The notes: generated from the sequence alone by a model not told the origin. A DNA stretch of 64,000 bases from Caulobacter sp. CCUG 60055 (GCF_022750545.1 NZ_PUIC01000005.1:376281-440280), one strand, 5' to 3'. Positions 7,953-19,885 are shown, numbered from the stretch's first letter. Program-made: numbers and translations.

Positions 7953-9602
7953 ATGGCTTGCGCGTCTAAAGAAAAGACGGGCCGGAATCGGCTTTGGAAC
8001 GGCGCGCGCGCCTTCGCCCGCGATCGCAGCGGCGCGGCGGCGGCGATATTCGCCATCGCCATGCCGCTGGTGGCGGTGCTGGCCCTCGGCGCCGTCGACT
8101 ACAGCCGCGCCTCGTCCGCCCGGCAAAGCCTGCAGGATTCGCTGGACTCGGCCGCCCTGGCGGTCGCCCGCTCGACCCTGACCGACGCGACCCAGATGAA
8201 CACCCTGGGCGTCTCCATCCTGCGCTCGCAGCTCAACGCCAACGGCGGCATGACCCTGGTCTCGTCGCCGCAGAACTTCGTGGCGAGCAACAACACCATC
8301 GTCGCCGACGCCTCGGCGACCATCCAGCCGGTGCTGACCTCGCTGTTCGGGGCCACCATCACCCTCGCGGCCCACTCCGAAGTGGTGCGCTCGATCAACA
8401 AGATCGAAGTGGCCATGGTGCTCGACAACACCGGCTCGATGGCCGACACCCTGGGCTCGGGCACCAAGATGACCGCCCTGAAGTCGGCGGCGTCCTCGTT
8501 GGTCGACATCCTGTCGGCGGCGGCCCAGCGCGCGTCGGACCCCAACTCGGTCAAGATCGCCGTCGTGCCGTTCTCGATGACCGTCAGGGTCGCCCCGTCG
8601 AACAAGAGCTCGGGCTGGATCACCGGCGTGCAGCCGGCGGCCTACGGCGCGGACCTGTTCACCCAGGCGAACACCGACCGGTTCGCGCTGCTGGCCAAGA
8701 TGGGGCTGACCTGGGCCGGTTGCGTCGAAAGCCGGCCGGCGCCCTATGACGTCCAGGACACCGGCTCGAGCCCGAGCGTTCCGGCGACGATGTTCGTGCC
8801 CTACTTCGCGCCCGACGAGCCCGACAACAACAAGATCTCCAACGGCTGGGGCTACTATTATTCCTTCACCAACAACTACATCACCAACGACCTGACCGGC
8901 ACGACCTGGCAGGCGCGTCAGGGCAACGCGAACAAATACGGCACGTCCAACTGGTCCGGCTTCTCGCGCACCGACAACGGCACGGGCTCGAAGGGCCCGA
9001 ACAAGGGCTGCTCGATGGCCGCCATGCAGCCGCTGCTCACCGTCAACACCGCCGCCAACGCCACGGCGGTCAAGAACCAGCTGAACAACATGCAGCCGAA
9101 CGGCAACACCAACATCGCCATGGGCGCGATGTGGGGCTGGCACATGCTGTCGCCGACGCCGCCGTTCACGCCCGCCTCGCCCTATTCGGCCGGCGCGCTC
9201 TACACCACCGACAAGCTGTCCAAGGTGATGATCCTGCTCACCGACGGCGACAACACCAACGACACCTACAACAACCCGGAAAACTCGATCTACACCGGGG
9301 TCGGCTACATGTGGCAGAAGCGTCTGCTGGACGCCAGCTTGACGCCGCTGGACGAGACCTCGTCGTCCGATGACCGCATGCTGGCCATCGACTCGCGCGA
9401 GGCGCTGGTCTGCACCAACATGAAGGCCAAGGGCATCATCATCTACACCATCGGGGTGGGCGTCTCCGACCACTCGCGCAGCGGGCTGAGCGCCTGCGCC
9501 TCGTCGCCCGACAAGTATTTCGACGTCACGGACTCGGCGCAGCTGAGCTCGGTGTTCAGCACCATCGCCGGCCAGATCAACAACCTGCGCATCTCGAAAT
9601 AG
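7953..9602 (+). CDS. TadG-like pilus-assembly protein with von Willebrand factor A domain
   Basis: A 549-residue protein with an N-terminal TadE/TadG-type segment (RDRSGAAAAIFAIAMPLVAV and on, about residues 28-50, one membrane helix) followed by a vWA domain. The metal-binding MIDAS motif is D158-N-T-G-S, and a second conserved stretch VMILLTDGDNTND appears near residue 430. Such proteins are exported and tethered at the membrane, and TadG family members act in Flp/Tad pilus assembly. No other tad gene lies nearby, so this is an orphan copy. ATG 7953 was chosen because GGCGAGG precedes it; an in-frame start at 7896 would add 19 unsupported residues. Confidence 0.8.
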   Translation: MACASKEKTGRNRLWNGARAFARDRSGAAAAIFAIAMPLVAVLALGAVDYSRASSARQSLQDSLDSAALAVARSTLTDATQMNTLGVSILRSQLNANGGMTLVSSPQNFVASNNTIVADASATIQPVLTSLFGATITLAAHSEVVRSINKIEVAMVLDNTGSMADTLGSGTKMTALKSAASSLVDILSAAAQRASDPNSVKIAVVPFSMTVRVAPSNKSSGWITGVQPAAYGADLFTQANTDRFALLAKMGLTWAGCVESRPAPYDVQDTGSSPSVPATMFVPYFAPDEPDNNKISNGWGYYYSFTNNYITNDLTGTTWQARQGNANKYGTSNWSGFSRTDNGTGSKGPNKGCSMAAMQPLLTVNTAANATAVKNQLNNMQPNGNTNIAMGAMWGWHMLSPTPPFTPASPYSAGALYTTDKLSKVMILLTDGDNTNDTYNNPENSIYTGVGYMWQKRLLDASLTPLDETSSSDDRMLAIDSREALVCTNMKAKGIIIYTIGVGVSDHSRSGLSACASSPDKYFDVTDSAQLSSVFSTIAGQINNLRISK

Positions 9603-9609
9603 GCCGCCG

Positions 9610-12072
<2,463 letters not shown>

Positions 12073-12149
12073 GAGGATCGCTCGTCCAAGTCTGTGGCGA
12101 GCACCCTGGAGCGGCGTCCTTAATTTTGCGTACGCGTGAGAGACCGGCG

Positions 12150-13088
12150 TTAGATCAATTTGATCTCGCGCAGGCGCTCCTGGAGGAAGTCCTCGGCGGT
12201 GATCGGGACCGGATAACGGTCGGGGCGGTCCGGCCCGATGCAGGACGGCAGGGTGCGGATCAGATATTCAGGCTCGAAATGCAGGAAGAACGGCGTCGAA
12301 TAGCGCGAGACGCCGCGCCGCTCGGGCGGCGGATTGACCACGCGGTGGCTGGTCGAGGGCAGGACATGGTTGGTCAGCCGCTGCAGCATGTCGCCGATGT
12401 TGCAGACCAGCGAGCCGGGCGGCGGATTGATCGGCAGCCATTCGCCTTCGCGCGTCATCACCTCCAGGCCGCCCTCCTCGGCGCCCAGCAGCAGGGTGAT
12501 GACGTTGATGTCCTCGTGCGCGCCGGCGCGGACGTGGCCGCCGGCGTCGGCGGGCGTCGGCGGATAGTGCAGCAGGCGCAGCACGCTGTTGCCCAGCCGC
12601 ACGGGGTCGTCGAAGAAGCCGACGTCGAGGCCCAGATAGCGGGCGATGGCCCGCAGGACCCGCACGCCCATGGCGTCGAGGGCGCCGTAGAGGCCGCCCA
12701 CCGCCGGATGGAACCCCGCGACCTCGGCCGGCCAGACGTTGTCGGGCATGTAGCGGCGATAGCCGTGGCCTGGCGGCAGGTCGCGGCCGACGTGCCAGAA
12801 TTCCTTGAGGTCCGACAGCTGGGCGCCCTTGGCGGTCTCGACGCCGAAGGCGGTGTAGCCCCGCGCGCCGCCGGCCCCGGCCAGGATGTACCGGCGCTTG
12901 ACCTCCTCGGGCAGGGCGAAGAAGGCCTTGGTCGCCGCCGCCGCGTCGTCGACCGCTCCCTGGGGCAGGTCGTGGTCGGCGATCACCGCGAAGCCGTAGC
13001 GCGCGAACGACGCGCCGAGGGCCTCGGCGAAGCCGTCGAAGTCCCGGTCGTACAGGGCGTAGGAAACGGGTTCGATGGCGGCGGGCAC
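12150..13088 (-). CDS. Isopenicillin N synthase family 2-oxoglutarate/Fe(II) dioxygenase
   Basis: A 312-residue member of the IPNS/2OG-Fe(II) oxygenase family. The N-terminal DIOX_N region (YGFAVIADHDLP, then FALPEEVKRRY) precedes the double-stranded beta-helix core. The iron ligands are H and D of AHEDINVIT near residue 195, with a distal H in STSHRVVNPP near 250. The R-x-S pair that binds 2-oxoglutarate is in RRGVSRYSTPFF. The family covers hydroxylations and ring closures, and the substrate cannot be deduced. It is transcribed away from the OmpA-like gene and lies 77 bp upstream of the histidine kinase on the same strand, so they may be co-transcribed. Confidence 0.85.
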   Translation of the reverse strand: MPAAIEPVSYALYDRDFDGFAEALGASFARYGFAVIADHDLPQGAVDDAAAATKAFFALPEEVKRRYILAGAGGARGYTAFGVETAKGAQLSDLKEFWHVGRDLPPGHGYRRYMPDNVWPAEVAGFHPAVGGLYGALDAMGVRVLRAIARYLGLDVGFFDDPVRLGNSVLRLLHYPPTPADAGGHVRAGAHEDINVITLLLGAEEGGLEVMTREGEWLPINPPPGSLVCNIGDMLQRLTNHVLPSTSHRVVNPPPERRGVSRYSTPFFLHFEPEYLIRTLPSCIGPDRPDRYPVPITAEDFLQERLREIKLI

Positions 13089-13346
13089 GGGCGGGCTCCT
13101 GCGGACGGCGGCGAAGGGGTCGATGTTCTACACGCTCCGGCCCCGCAGGCGAAGGCCGCCGGGCCCGGCAAGATTCCGCAGGCCGCGCCCGAAGGCCGCC
13201 CCGGCGGGCCAGGACGCCGGGAGCGGCCGCCGGCCGGCCGGCGCAGACGCGGCGAAGTGCAGCGCGCGGACGGCCCAAAGCCTCGACTTCGCGGAACCGG
13301 CGCGCGCGGCCCGCGTTAGGGCGTCGACACCTGAGAGGACTCCGTC

Positions 13347-14018
13347 ATGCTCAAGAAGATCGCCGTCAGCATCAGCCTGTGCGGGGCCATGGCCCTGGCC
13401 GCCTGCGAAACCACCGACCCGAACACCGGCCAGGTGGTGCGCAGCAACGCGCGGACCGGCGTCCTCGCCGGGGCGCTGGGCGGGGCCGCCCTCGGCGCGC
13501 TGACCAACACCCACAGCGGCAACCAGGCCGCCAAGAACGCCCTGCTCGGGGCCGGCATCGGGGCCCTGGCCGGCGGCCTCGTCGGCAACTACATGGACAA
13601 GCAGCAGGCCCAGCTGCGCCAGCAACTGGCCGGCAGCGGCGTCGACGTGCAGCGGCAAGGCGACAACATCGTCCTGAACATGCCGGGCGACATCACCTTC
13701 GACACCAACCAGGCCGACATTTCGTCGCGGTTCTATCCGACGCTGGACCAGGTGGCGCAGACGCTGTCGAGCTATCCGCAGACCTATGTCGACGTGGTCG
13801 GCTTCACCGATTCGACCGGCTCGGACGCGCTGAACCAGGGACTGTCCGAACGACGCGCCCAGTCGGTCGCCGCCTATCTGCAAAGCCACGGCGTGGTTCA
13901 GCAGCGCATCACCGTCACCGGCATGGGCAAGCGCAACCCGATCGCCACCAACGCCACCCCCGACGGCCGCGCCAAGAACCGCCGCGTCCAGATCGTGCTG
14001 ACGCCGGTCACGGCCTGA
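13347..14018 (+). CDS. OmpA-family lipoprotein with glycine-zipper segment
   Basis: A 223-residue lipoprotein. The signal peptide ends in the lipobox L-A-A-C with lipidated C20. A glycine-zipper stretch (GVLAGALGGAALGAL, GAGIGALAGGLVGNYMD) occupies about residues 38-85, and a C-terminal OmpA/MotB peptidoglycan-binding domain about 110-220, with ITFDTNQADI and the NQGLSERRAQSV helix. It should sit in the outer membrane and bind peptidoglycan. GAGAGGA precedes ATG 13347. Proteins with this plan are common in Caulobacterales and are often annotated YiaD/YfiB-like; the precise role is not set. Confidence 0.88.
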   Translation: MLKKIAVSISLCGAMALAACETTDPNTGQVVRSNARTGVLAGALGGAALGALTNTHSGNQAAKNALLGAGIGALAGGLVGNYMDKQQAQLRQQLAGSGVDVQRQGDNIVLNMPGDITFDTNQADISSRFYPTLDQVAQTLSSYPQTYVDVVGFTDSTGSDALNQGLSERRAQSVAAYLQSHGVVQQRITVTGMGKRNPIATNATPDGRAKNRRVQIVLTPVTA

Positions 14019-14037
14019 CCGGCCTCTGCGTCCCGGC

Positions 14038-14060
14038 GCCCGGCTTCCCGGGGGCCGGGC
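14038..14060. terminator. Hairpin between convergent genes
   Basis: Perfect 7-bp stem GCCCGGC/GCCGGGC (14038-14044 with 14054-14060) in the 43-bp gap where the OmpA-like gene meets the antiporter gene. It has no T-run on either strand and may block transcription both ways. Confidence 0.4.
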
Positions 14061-14061
14061 C

Positions 14062-15963
14062 TCAGACGCGCTCGATCTCGGCCTGCTCGCGCAGCTCGTC
14101 GTCCAGGCTCGAGGTGTCCCAGGCGTCGTCCACCGTGTCGGGCCGCATGCGCTGCAGGTCGGCCTGCAACAGGCGGTCCATGGTCTGGGCGGCGTCGCGC
14201 GAGGCCAGGATGTAGTTCTCCTCCTGCCCCCAGATCGGGGCCAGCTCGGCGAACGTCCGCCGGTCGTGCCGCCGGAACAGGTTGGCGGCGCGATGGGCGC
14301 GGTGGCTGCGGAAGCCCATCAGCTTGAGCGCCTTCTGGCCGAGGAACAGCGCCCCCTCGAAGGTCTCGCGCTCGACCACGTCGGCGCCGTTGCGCAAGAG
14401 GTCGTAGGCGTGCCGCCGGTCCCAGGCCCGGGCCAGGATCTTCAGGTGCGGGAAGGCCTCCCGCGCCTTCTCGGCCAGCTCCACCGTCTTCTCGCGGTCG
14501 TCCAGGGCGATGACCAGCAGCTTGGCCGTCTCGGCGCCGGCGCTGCGCAGCAGGTCGATGCGGGTGGCGTCGCCATAGTGCACCGGCCGGCCGAAGCGAC
14601 GCAGCAGGTCGATCTGCTCGATGTCGGAATCCAGCACCGCCGTCTGGAAGCCGTTGGCGGTCAGCAACCGTCCGACCACCTGGCCGAACCGGCCGAAGCC
14701 GGCGATGACCACGTCGGGCGGGCCCTCGTCGAAGGGGGTGTCCTCCGGCTCGACGCTGGGCATGGCCGCGTCGAGGGCGGTGGCGATCCGCTCGTAGGCC
14801 AGCATGGCCAGCGGCGTCAGCGCCATCGAAAGGGCGACGGCGGCGGTGAGCAGAGCCGCCAGCTCGGCGCCGATGACGCCGGCGCCCACGGTGAAGGTGA
14901 GCAGCACGAAGGCGAACTCGCCGCCCTGGGCCAGGGCGGTGGCCACGGCCGCCGCCGGCCGGCTCGACGCGCCGGCCAGCCGGGCCAGGCCGAACATCAC
15001 CAGGAACTTCAGCGTCATCAGGCCCAGCACCACGCCGACCAGCTGCAGCGGCCGGTGGGCGACCAGGCCGAAGTCGATCCCGGCGCCGACGGTGATGAAG
15101 AACAGGCCGAGCAGCAGGCCGCGGAACGGCTCGATGTCGGTCTCCAGCTCGCGGCGGAACTCGCTCTCGGCCAGCACCACCCCGGCCAGGAAGGCGCCCA
15201 GGGCGGGCGACAGGCCGACCAGCTCCATCAGCACGGCCACGGCGACCACCAGCAGCAGGGCCGAGGCGGTGAAGATCTCGCGCAGGCGGGCGGCGGCGAT
15301 GAAGCGGAACACCGGCCGCACCAGATAGCGCCCGCCGCCGACCACCACCGCCACCGCGCCGAGGACGGCGACGGTCTGCAGCCAGGCCGGCAGGGCGGCG
15401 ATCAGGCTGTGCGACTGGGCGGCGGAGGCCGAGGCGTGCGCCGCCCCGCCGTCGGCCGACAGCAGCGGCAGAAGGGCGAACAGCGGGATGACCGAGAGGT
15501 CCTGCAGCAGCAGCACCCCGAACGCGGCGCGGCCGACCGGCCCGCTGCGCAACCCCTTCTCGTCGAGGGTCTGGAGCACGATGGCCGTCGACGACATGGC
15601 CAGGACCAGACCGACCGCCAGGGCCTGGCGCCAGTCGAGGCCCAGCGCCATGCTGGCCCCCGCCACGGTGACGGCGGTGGCCGCCACCTGGGCGCCGCCG
15701 AGGCCGAAGATGGCCCCGCGCATGCTCCAAAGGAGCGCCGGCCGCACCTCCAGCCCGATCAGGAACAGCAGGATGACCACGCCGAACTCGGCGAAGCTCA
15801 TCACATCCTTCTGGTCGCCGACCAAGTTTAGCGCCCAGGGGCCGATCACCGCCCCGGCGATCAGATAGCCCAGCACCGAGCCCAGGCCGAGGCGCTTGGC
15901 CACCGGCACCGAGACCACGCTGGCGGCGAGGTAGACCAGGGCCTGGATCAGGATCGCGCTCAC
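14062..15963 (-). CDS. CPA2 family cation:proton antiporter, KefC-like
   Basis: A 633-residue integral membrane protein with about 12-13 predicted helices over residues 1-385, followed by a cytosolic RCK/TrkA-N domain. That domain opens with the nucleotide-binding VVIAGFGRFGQVVGRLL near 418-435 and continues through the ERETFEGA region. This is the plan of KefB/KefC potassium efflux systems, which are gated by glutathione and its adducts and protect against electrophiles. The upstream gene encodes a KefF-type quinone reductase ending 3 bp before this start, which supports the KefC assignment. The gene converges on the OmpA-like lipoprotein. Confidence 0.88.
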   Translation of the reverse strand: MSAILIQALVYLAASVVSVPVAKRLGLGSVLGYLIAGAVIGPWALNLVGDQKDVMSFAEFGVVILLFLIGLEVRPALLWSMRGAIFGLGGAQVAATAVTVAGASMALGLDWRQALAVGLVLAMSSTAIVLQTLDEKGLRSGPVGRAAFGVLLLQDLSVIPLFALLPLLSADGGAAHASASAAQSHSLIAALPAWLQTVAVLGAVAVVVGGGRYLVRPVFRFIAAARLREIFTASALLLVVAVAVLMELVGLSPALGAFLAGVVLAESEFRRELETDIEPFRGLLLGLFFITVGAGIDFGLVAHRPLQLVGVVLGLMTLKFLVMFGLARLAGASSRPAAAVATALAQGGEFAFVLLTFTVGAGVIGAELAALLTAAVALSMALTPLAMLAYERIATALDAAMPSVEPEDTPFDEGPPDVVIAGFGRFGQVVGRLLTANGFQTAVLDSDIEQIDLLRRFGRPVHYGDATRIDLLRSAGAETAKLLVIALDDREKTVELAEKAREAFPHLKILARAWDRRHAYDLLRNGADVVERETFEGALFLGQKALKLMGFRSHRAHRAANLFRRHDRRTFAELAPIWGQEENYILASRDAAQTMDRLLQADLQRMRPDTVDDAWDTSSLDDELREQAEIERV

Positions 15964-15966
15964 CGA

Positions 15967-16545
15967 TCAGGCCTCCATCTTGGCGAGGTCGGACGCCCCG
16001 ATCAGCCGTTCGATGCGCGAGCGGTAGCGGGCGGCCTCGATCTTGAGGGCGTCCTCGTCCTTGATCGCGGCGGCGTGCACCACGAACGGGCGCATCCATT
16101 TCATGCCGCACAGATAGGCGGTCTGCTCCAGCGGGCGCAGGAACTCGTCGATGGTGAAGTTGTTGGAGCCTTCCGGCCGGTAGGCCCCCGCCCCGCCGCC
16201 GGTGGTGCAGGCCACGAACAGCCGCTTGCCGACCAGGGCCTTGCCCTCCTTGCCGTAGGCGAAGCCATGCAGCCAGACGAGGTCGAGCCACTCCTTGAGC
16301 AGCGAGGGCACCGAATACCAGTAGAGCGGGAACTGCAGGGCGATCACGTCGTGGTCGACCAGCTTCTTCTGCTCGGCGTCCACGTCGACCATGAAGTCCG
16401 GATAGAGCTCGTAAAGGTCGTCGAAGGTCACGCCGGCGCAGACCTTGGCGGCCTTGAGCAGGGCGCGGTTGGCGCGCGAACGCTCCAGGGCCGGGTGGGC
16501 GAGCACCAGCAGCAGATTGCGGTTGGACGGAGCATGCGTGGTCAT
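15967..16545 (-). CDS. NAD(P)H-dependent flavin oxidoreductase, KefF/KefG-like
   Basis: A 192-residue flavodoxin-fold protein of the NAD(P)H dehydrogenase (quinone) family. The FMN-binding N-terminus LLLVLAHPALERSRANRAL, the LQFPLYWYSVPSLLKEWLD helix and the TTGGG loop are typical of KefF/KefG. KefF is an ancillary subunit that binds and activates KefC and reduces quinones. The gene is first in a two-gene operon with the antiporter, only 3 bp upstream of it, which is the classic Kef arrangement and strengthens both calls. The start at 16545 gives the usual family length. Confidence 0.88.
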   Translation of the reverse strand: MTTHAPSNRNLLLVLAHPALERSRANRALLKAAKVCAGVTFDDLYELYPDFMVDVDAEQKKLVDHDVIALQFPLYWYSVPSLLKEWLDLVWLHGFAYGKEGKALVGKRLFVACTTGGGAGAYRPEGSNNFTIDEFLRPLEQTAYLCGMKWMRPFVVHAAAIKDEDALKIEAARYRSRIERLIGASDLAKMEA

Positions 16546-16944
16546 AGAAGCGTCCCTGTCGCGTGCGTTTCACCCGGGCGGCCGCCGTTCCGCCTAGAAG
16601 ATGGTTCATTGAAGCCGCCGGCCCCGGCGTCCGTCGTCACGATCCAGCCCAGGCGGCGACGCGCCGGACCTTCGCACGATTTGTGAAGAACACGATATTC
16701 AACAGCAGTTGAAATAAGGGGGCGGGCGGCGCTAGGAGGAGTACGAGCGCGCCCCTGACGGACGCGCCCCCGGCGGCGGACCGGATCGCATTCCGCCTGG
16801 CGTCGTCCGTATCAGGTGGGTGCGCCCGCCGTGGATGGAAAGGGCGCCACGCAAGAGAAGTTCGGGCGCGACCGCCGACGGACTGGACCTCCAGCCGCGG
16901 CCGCGTCAGCAATGCGCGTCGAAGCGCCAACCTGGGGAGATCCG
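16546..16944. other. 399-bp intergenic region upstream of scoA and kefF-like genes
   Basis: No convincing gene is seen on either strand. The left part must hold the promoter of the KefF/KefC operon, the right part that of scoAB. The notable elements are a perfect inverted repeat at 16698-16713 and a possible promoter at 16709-16738, listed separately. Confidence 0.5.
16698..16738 (+). promoter_or_regulatory. Candidate operator and promoter for scoAB
   Basis: A perfect dyad TTCAAC-AGCA-GTTGAA (16698-16713) overlaps a possible -35 box TTGAAA at 16709-16714. Sixteen bases on, GCTAGGAG at 16731-16738 resembles the Caulobacter -10 consensus GCTANAWC. A repressor bound to the dyad would cover the promoter. 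The regulator is unknown, and the 200-nt leader this implies is long. Confidence 0.33.
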
Positions 16945-17655
16945 ATGGCCAGTAAAGTTCAGACGGACGCGACGGCGGCGCTCGCCGGGCTGTTGTTCGA
17001 CGGCATGACCATCATGGCCGGCGGCTTCGGCCTGTGCGGCATTCCGGAAAACCTGATCGCGGCCATCCGCGAGAGCGGGGTGAAGGACCTGACCGTGGTC
17101 TCCAACAACTGCGGCGTCGACGACTTCGGCCTCGGGATCCTGCTGGCCGGCGGCCAGATCAAGAAGATGATCTCGTCCTATGTCGGCGAGAACAAGCTGT
17201 TCGAGCAGCTCTACCTGTCGGGCGAACTGGAGCTGGAGTTCAATCCGCAGGGCACCCTGGCCGAGCGCATCCGCGCCGGCGGCGCCGGCATCCCGGCCTT
17301 CTTCACCAAGACCGGCGTCGGCACCCTGGTCGCCGAGGGCAAGGACGTGCGCGAGTTCGACGGCGAGCTCTACGTCATGGAGCGCGGCCTGACCGCCGAC
17401 CTCGCCATCGTCAAGGCCTGGAAGGGCGACGCCGAGGGCAACCTCGTCTATCGGAAGACGGCGCGGAACTTCAATCCGATGATGGCCACGGCCGGCAAGG
17501 TGACGGTGGCCGAGGTCGAGGAGCTGGTCGGGATCGGCGAGCTGGACCACGACGCCATCCACACCCCCGGAATCTTCGTGAACCGCATCCTCAAGGGCGC
17601 GGTGTTCGAAAAGCGCATCGAGCGCGTCACCACCCGCCAGAAGGACGCCGCGTAA
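16945..17655 (+). CDS. scoA: 3-oxoacid CoA-transferase subunit A
   Basis: A 236-residue family I CoA-transferase alpha subunit. [21 protein letters not shown] at about residues 18-38 and [16 protein letters not shown] near 112-127 are the family landmarks. With subunit B it moves CoA from succinyl-CoA to a 3-oxoacid such as acetoacetate, feeding ketone bodies or polyhydroxybutyrate products into the TCA cycle. ATG 16945 follows GGGGAGA. Its stop codon overlaps the start of the beta subunit (TAATG), which couples their translation for a 1:1 complex. Other 3-oxoacids, such as 3-oxoadipate, cannot be excluded. Confidence 0.9.
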   Translation: MASKVQTDATAALAGLLFDGMTIMAGGFGLCGIPENLIAAIRESGVKDLTVVSNNCGVDDFGLGILLAGGQIKKMISSYVGENKLFEQLYLSGELELEFNPQGTLAERIRAGGAGIPAFFTKTGVGTLVAEGKDVREFDGELYVMERGLTADLAIVKAWKGDAEGNLVYRKTARNFNPMMATAGKVTVAEVEELVGIGELDHDAIHTPGIFVNRILKGAVFEKRIERVTTRQKDAA

Positions 17656-18296
17656 TGGCCTGGACCCGTGACGACATGGCCGCCCGCGCGGCCAAGGAGC
17701 TGCAGGACGGCTTCTATGTGAACCTCGGCATCGGCATCCCGACCCTGGTGGCCAACTACATCCCCGAGGGCGTGCACGTGACGCTGCAGAGCGAGAACGG
17801 CATGCTGGGCATGGGGCCCTTCCCCTATGAGGGCGAGGCCGACCCCGACCTGATCAACGCCGGCAAGCAGACCATCACCGAACTGCCGCAGTCGAGCTAC
17901 TTCAGCAGCGCCGACAGCTTCGCCATGATCCGCGGCGGCCATATCAACCTGTCGATCCTCGGCGGGATGCAGGTGTCGGAAGCCGGCGACCTGGCCAACT
18001 GGATGGTGCCCGGCAAGATGGTCAAGGGCATGGGCGGGGCCATGGACCTGGTGGCCGGCGTCAAGCGCGTGGTGGTGGTCATGGACCATTGCGAGAAGTC
18101 GGGCGCGCCCAAGCTGCTCAAGCAATGCACCCTGCCCCTGACCGGCGCCGGCGTGGTCGACCTGCTGATCACCGAGCTCGGCGTGTTCGAGATCGACCGC
18201 AAGGGCGGCGGCGTGACGCTCAAGGAACTGGCCCCCGGCGTCACGGTCGACGAGGTCAAGGCCAAGACCGAGGCGGCCTTCACGGTCGCCGTCTGA
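17655..18296 (+). CDS. scoB: 3-oxoacid CoA-transferase subunit B
   Basis: A 213-residue beta subunit. The catalytic glutamate is E47 in the conserved [10 protein letters not shown] motif, where the enzyme forms a glutamyl-CoA thioester. [11 protein letters not shown] and the [15 protein letters not shown] segment are also typical. Length and sequence match the ScoB/PcaJ group. It begins inside the stop codon of subunit A and ends shortly before a hairpin, so scoAB seems to be a two-gene unit. An acid-CoA ligase starts 122 bp further on the same strand and could be part of the same fatty-acid or ketone metabolism. Confidence 0.9.
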   Translation: MAWTRDDMAARAAKELQDGFYVNLGIGIPTLVANYIPEGVHVTLQSENGMLGMGPFPYEGEADPDLINAGKQTITELPQSSYFSSADSFAMIRGGHINLSILGGMQVSEAGDLANWMVPGKMVKGMGGAMDLVAGVKRVVVVMDHCEKSGAPKLLKQCTLPLTGAGVVDLLITELGVFEIDRKGGGVTLKELAPGVTVDEVKAKTEAAFTVAV

Positions 18297-18312
18297 GCCT
18301 GGGACTGTAAAT

Positions 18313-18346
18313 CGGAGGGGAGGACGCGGCGGCCTCTTCCCCTCCG
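18313..18346 (+). terminator. Hairpin after scoB
   Basis: A 9-bp stem CGGAGGGGA/TCCCCTCCG (18313-18321 with 18338-18346) starts 17 bp after the scoB stop. No T-run follows, so it may only attenuate read-through into the ligase gene. Confidence 0.4.
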
Positions 18347-18418
18347 GAGCCGGCTCGTTCAAACGTCTATTTCAACGCCGCGCAAGACGGCGACGCCGTG
18401 ACCCAGGAAGCCCGCCGC

Positions 18419-19885
18419 ATGACCGACCAAGCCCCCGTCCCGCAGTCCTTCGCCGCCCGCATCAAGGAGCTGGCCGCCGAAAAGCCCGACGCGCCGGCGG
18501 TGAGCTGCGAGAACGACAGCCTGACCTGGGGCGCGCTGCACCGGCGCACCAACCGCATCGCCCGCGCCCTGGCCAAGCTGGGCGTCAGGCACGGCGACCT
18601 CGTCACCATCGGCCTGCCCAACGGCGTCGGGTTCATCGAGGCGGCCTTCGCCTGCTGGAAGCTGGGGGCGACGCCGCAGCCCATCTCCTGGCGGCTGCCG
18701 GCGGCCGAACTGCGCGAGGTGGTCGAACTGGCCGCCTCGCCGGTGGTGATCGCCCGCGCCGACATCGTCGTCGACCGGTCCCGGGTCGACATCGACGGCC
18801 TGCTGGCCCTCAGCGACGACGAGGCGGACCTGCCCGACGCCGTCTCGCCGTCCTGGAAGGCCCCGACCTCGGGCGGATCGACCGGCAAGCCCAAGCTGAT
18901 CCTGTCGGGCGCGCCCAGCGTGGTGGCCGCCGCGGCCGGCGGTCTGTGGCGGCTGGACGCCGACACCGTGGCGCTGATGCCGGGACCGCTCTATCACAAC
19001 GGCCCGTTCGGCTCGGCGATCGCCGCCATGCTGGCCGGCGGCCACCTGGTGCTGACCCCGAGGTTCGACGCCGAGGCGACCCTGGCCGCCGTGGCGCGCC
19101 ACAAGGCGACCTGGCTCTATCTGGTGCCGACGATGATGAGCCGCATCTGGCGACTGCCGGAGGAGACGCGCGCCGGTTACGACGTCTCGTCCCTGCGCAC
19201 GGTGTGGCATCTGGCCGCGCCCTGCCCGCCCTGGCTGAAGGAAGCCTGGATCGGCTGGCTGGGCGGCGAGGTGATCATGGAGCTCTACGCCGGCACCGAG
19301 GCCCAGGCCATCACCGTGATCAGCGGGACCGAATGGCTGACCCATCGCGGCTCGGTGGGCCGGGTGGCGGCCGGCCAGATGAAGATCGTCAAGGCCGACG
19401 GCTCCGAAGCCGGTCCCGACGAGGTCGGCGAGATCTACATGAAGCCCGCCGACGGCGCGCCGGCCACCTACCACTATCGCGGCGCCGACGCCCGCGCCCT
19501 GACCGAGGGTTGGGAGTCGCTGGGCGACATCGGCCGATTCGACGCCGAAGGGTTCCTCTACCTCGCCGACCGGCGCACCGACATGATCCTGGTCGGCGGC
19601 TCCAACGTCTATCCGGCCGAGGTCGAGGCGGCGATCGACGAGCACCCGCTGGTGCAGTCGAGCTGCGTCATCGGCCTGCCCGACGAGGACCTGGGCGCCC
19701 GGGTCCACGCCATCGTCCAGCCCCGTCCGGGACTCGACATCGGCGACCTGATGCGCCATCTCGAAGGTCGGCTGGTCAGCTACAAGCGGCCGAGAAGCGT
19801 CGAACTGATCGACCAGCCCCTGCGCGACGAGGCCGGCAAGGTGCGGCGTTCCCAACTGCGCGAGGCGCGACTCGCCCAGGCTTGA
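18419..19885 (+). CDS. AMP-dependent acid-CoA ligase (bile/fatty acid-CoA ligase-like)
   Basis: A 488-residue ANL-superfamily ligase. The phosphate loop is TSGGSTGKPK near residue 147, the A5 motif reads MELYAGTEAQ near 285, the hinge motif YLADRRTDMILVGGSNVYPAEVE spans about 380-402, and the catalytic lysine region is DEAGKVRRSQL near the end. The set is complete, so the enzyme should form acyl-CoA from an unknown carboxylic acid. ATG 18419 has AGGAAG nine bases upstream; a GTG at 18398 would add seven residues. Its branch, with HxGS-less loop and short length, resembles ligases for steroid or bile acid side chains, but the substrate remains open. Confidence 0.8.
   Translation: MTDQAPVPQSFAARIKELAAEKPDAPAVSCENDSLTWGALHRRTNRIARALAKLGVRHGDLVTIGLPNGVGFIEAAFACWKLGATPQPISWRLPAAELREVVELAASPVVIARADIVVDRSRVDIDGLLALSDDEADLPDAVSPSWKAPTSGGSTGKPKLILSGAPSVVAAAAGGLWRLDADTVALMPGPLYHNGPFGSAIAAMLAGGHLVLTPRFDAEATLAAVARHKATWLYLVPTMMSRIWRLPEETRAGYDVSSLRTVWHLAAPCPPWLKEAWIGWLGGEVIMELYAGTEAQAITVISGTEWLTHRGSVGRVAAGQMKIVKADGSEAGPDEVGEIYMKPADGAPATYHYRGADARALTEGWESLGDIGRFDAEGFLYLADRRTDMILVGGSNVYPAEVEAAIDEHPLVQSSCVIGLPDEDLGARVHAIVQPRPGLDIGDLMRHLEGRLVSYKRPRSVELIDQPLRDEAGKVRRSQLREARLAQA

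Noticed and set aside
13089..13346. Coding sequence in the gap between the dioxygenase and OmpA-like genes
   Set aside because: Open frames cross it on both strands but are shadows; it probably holds only divergent promoters.
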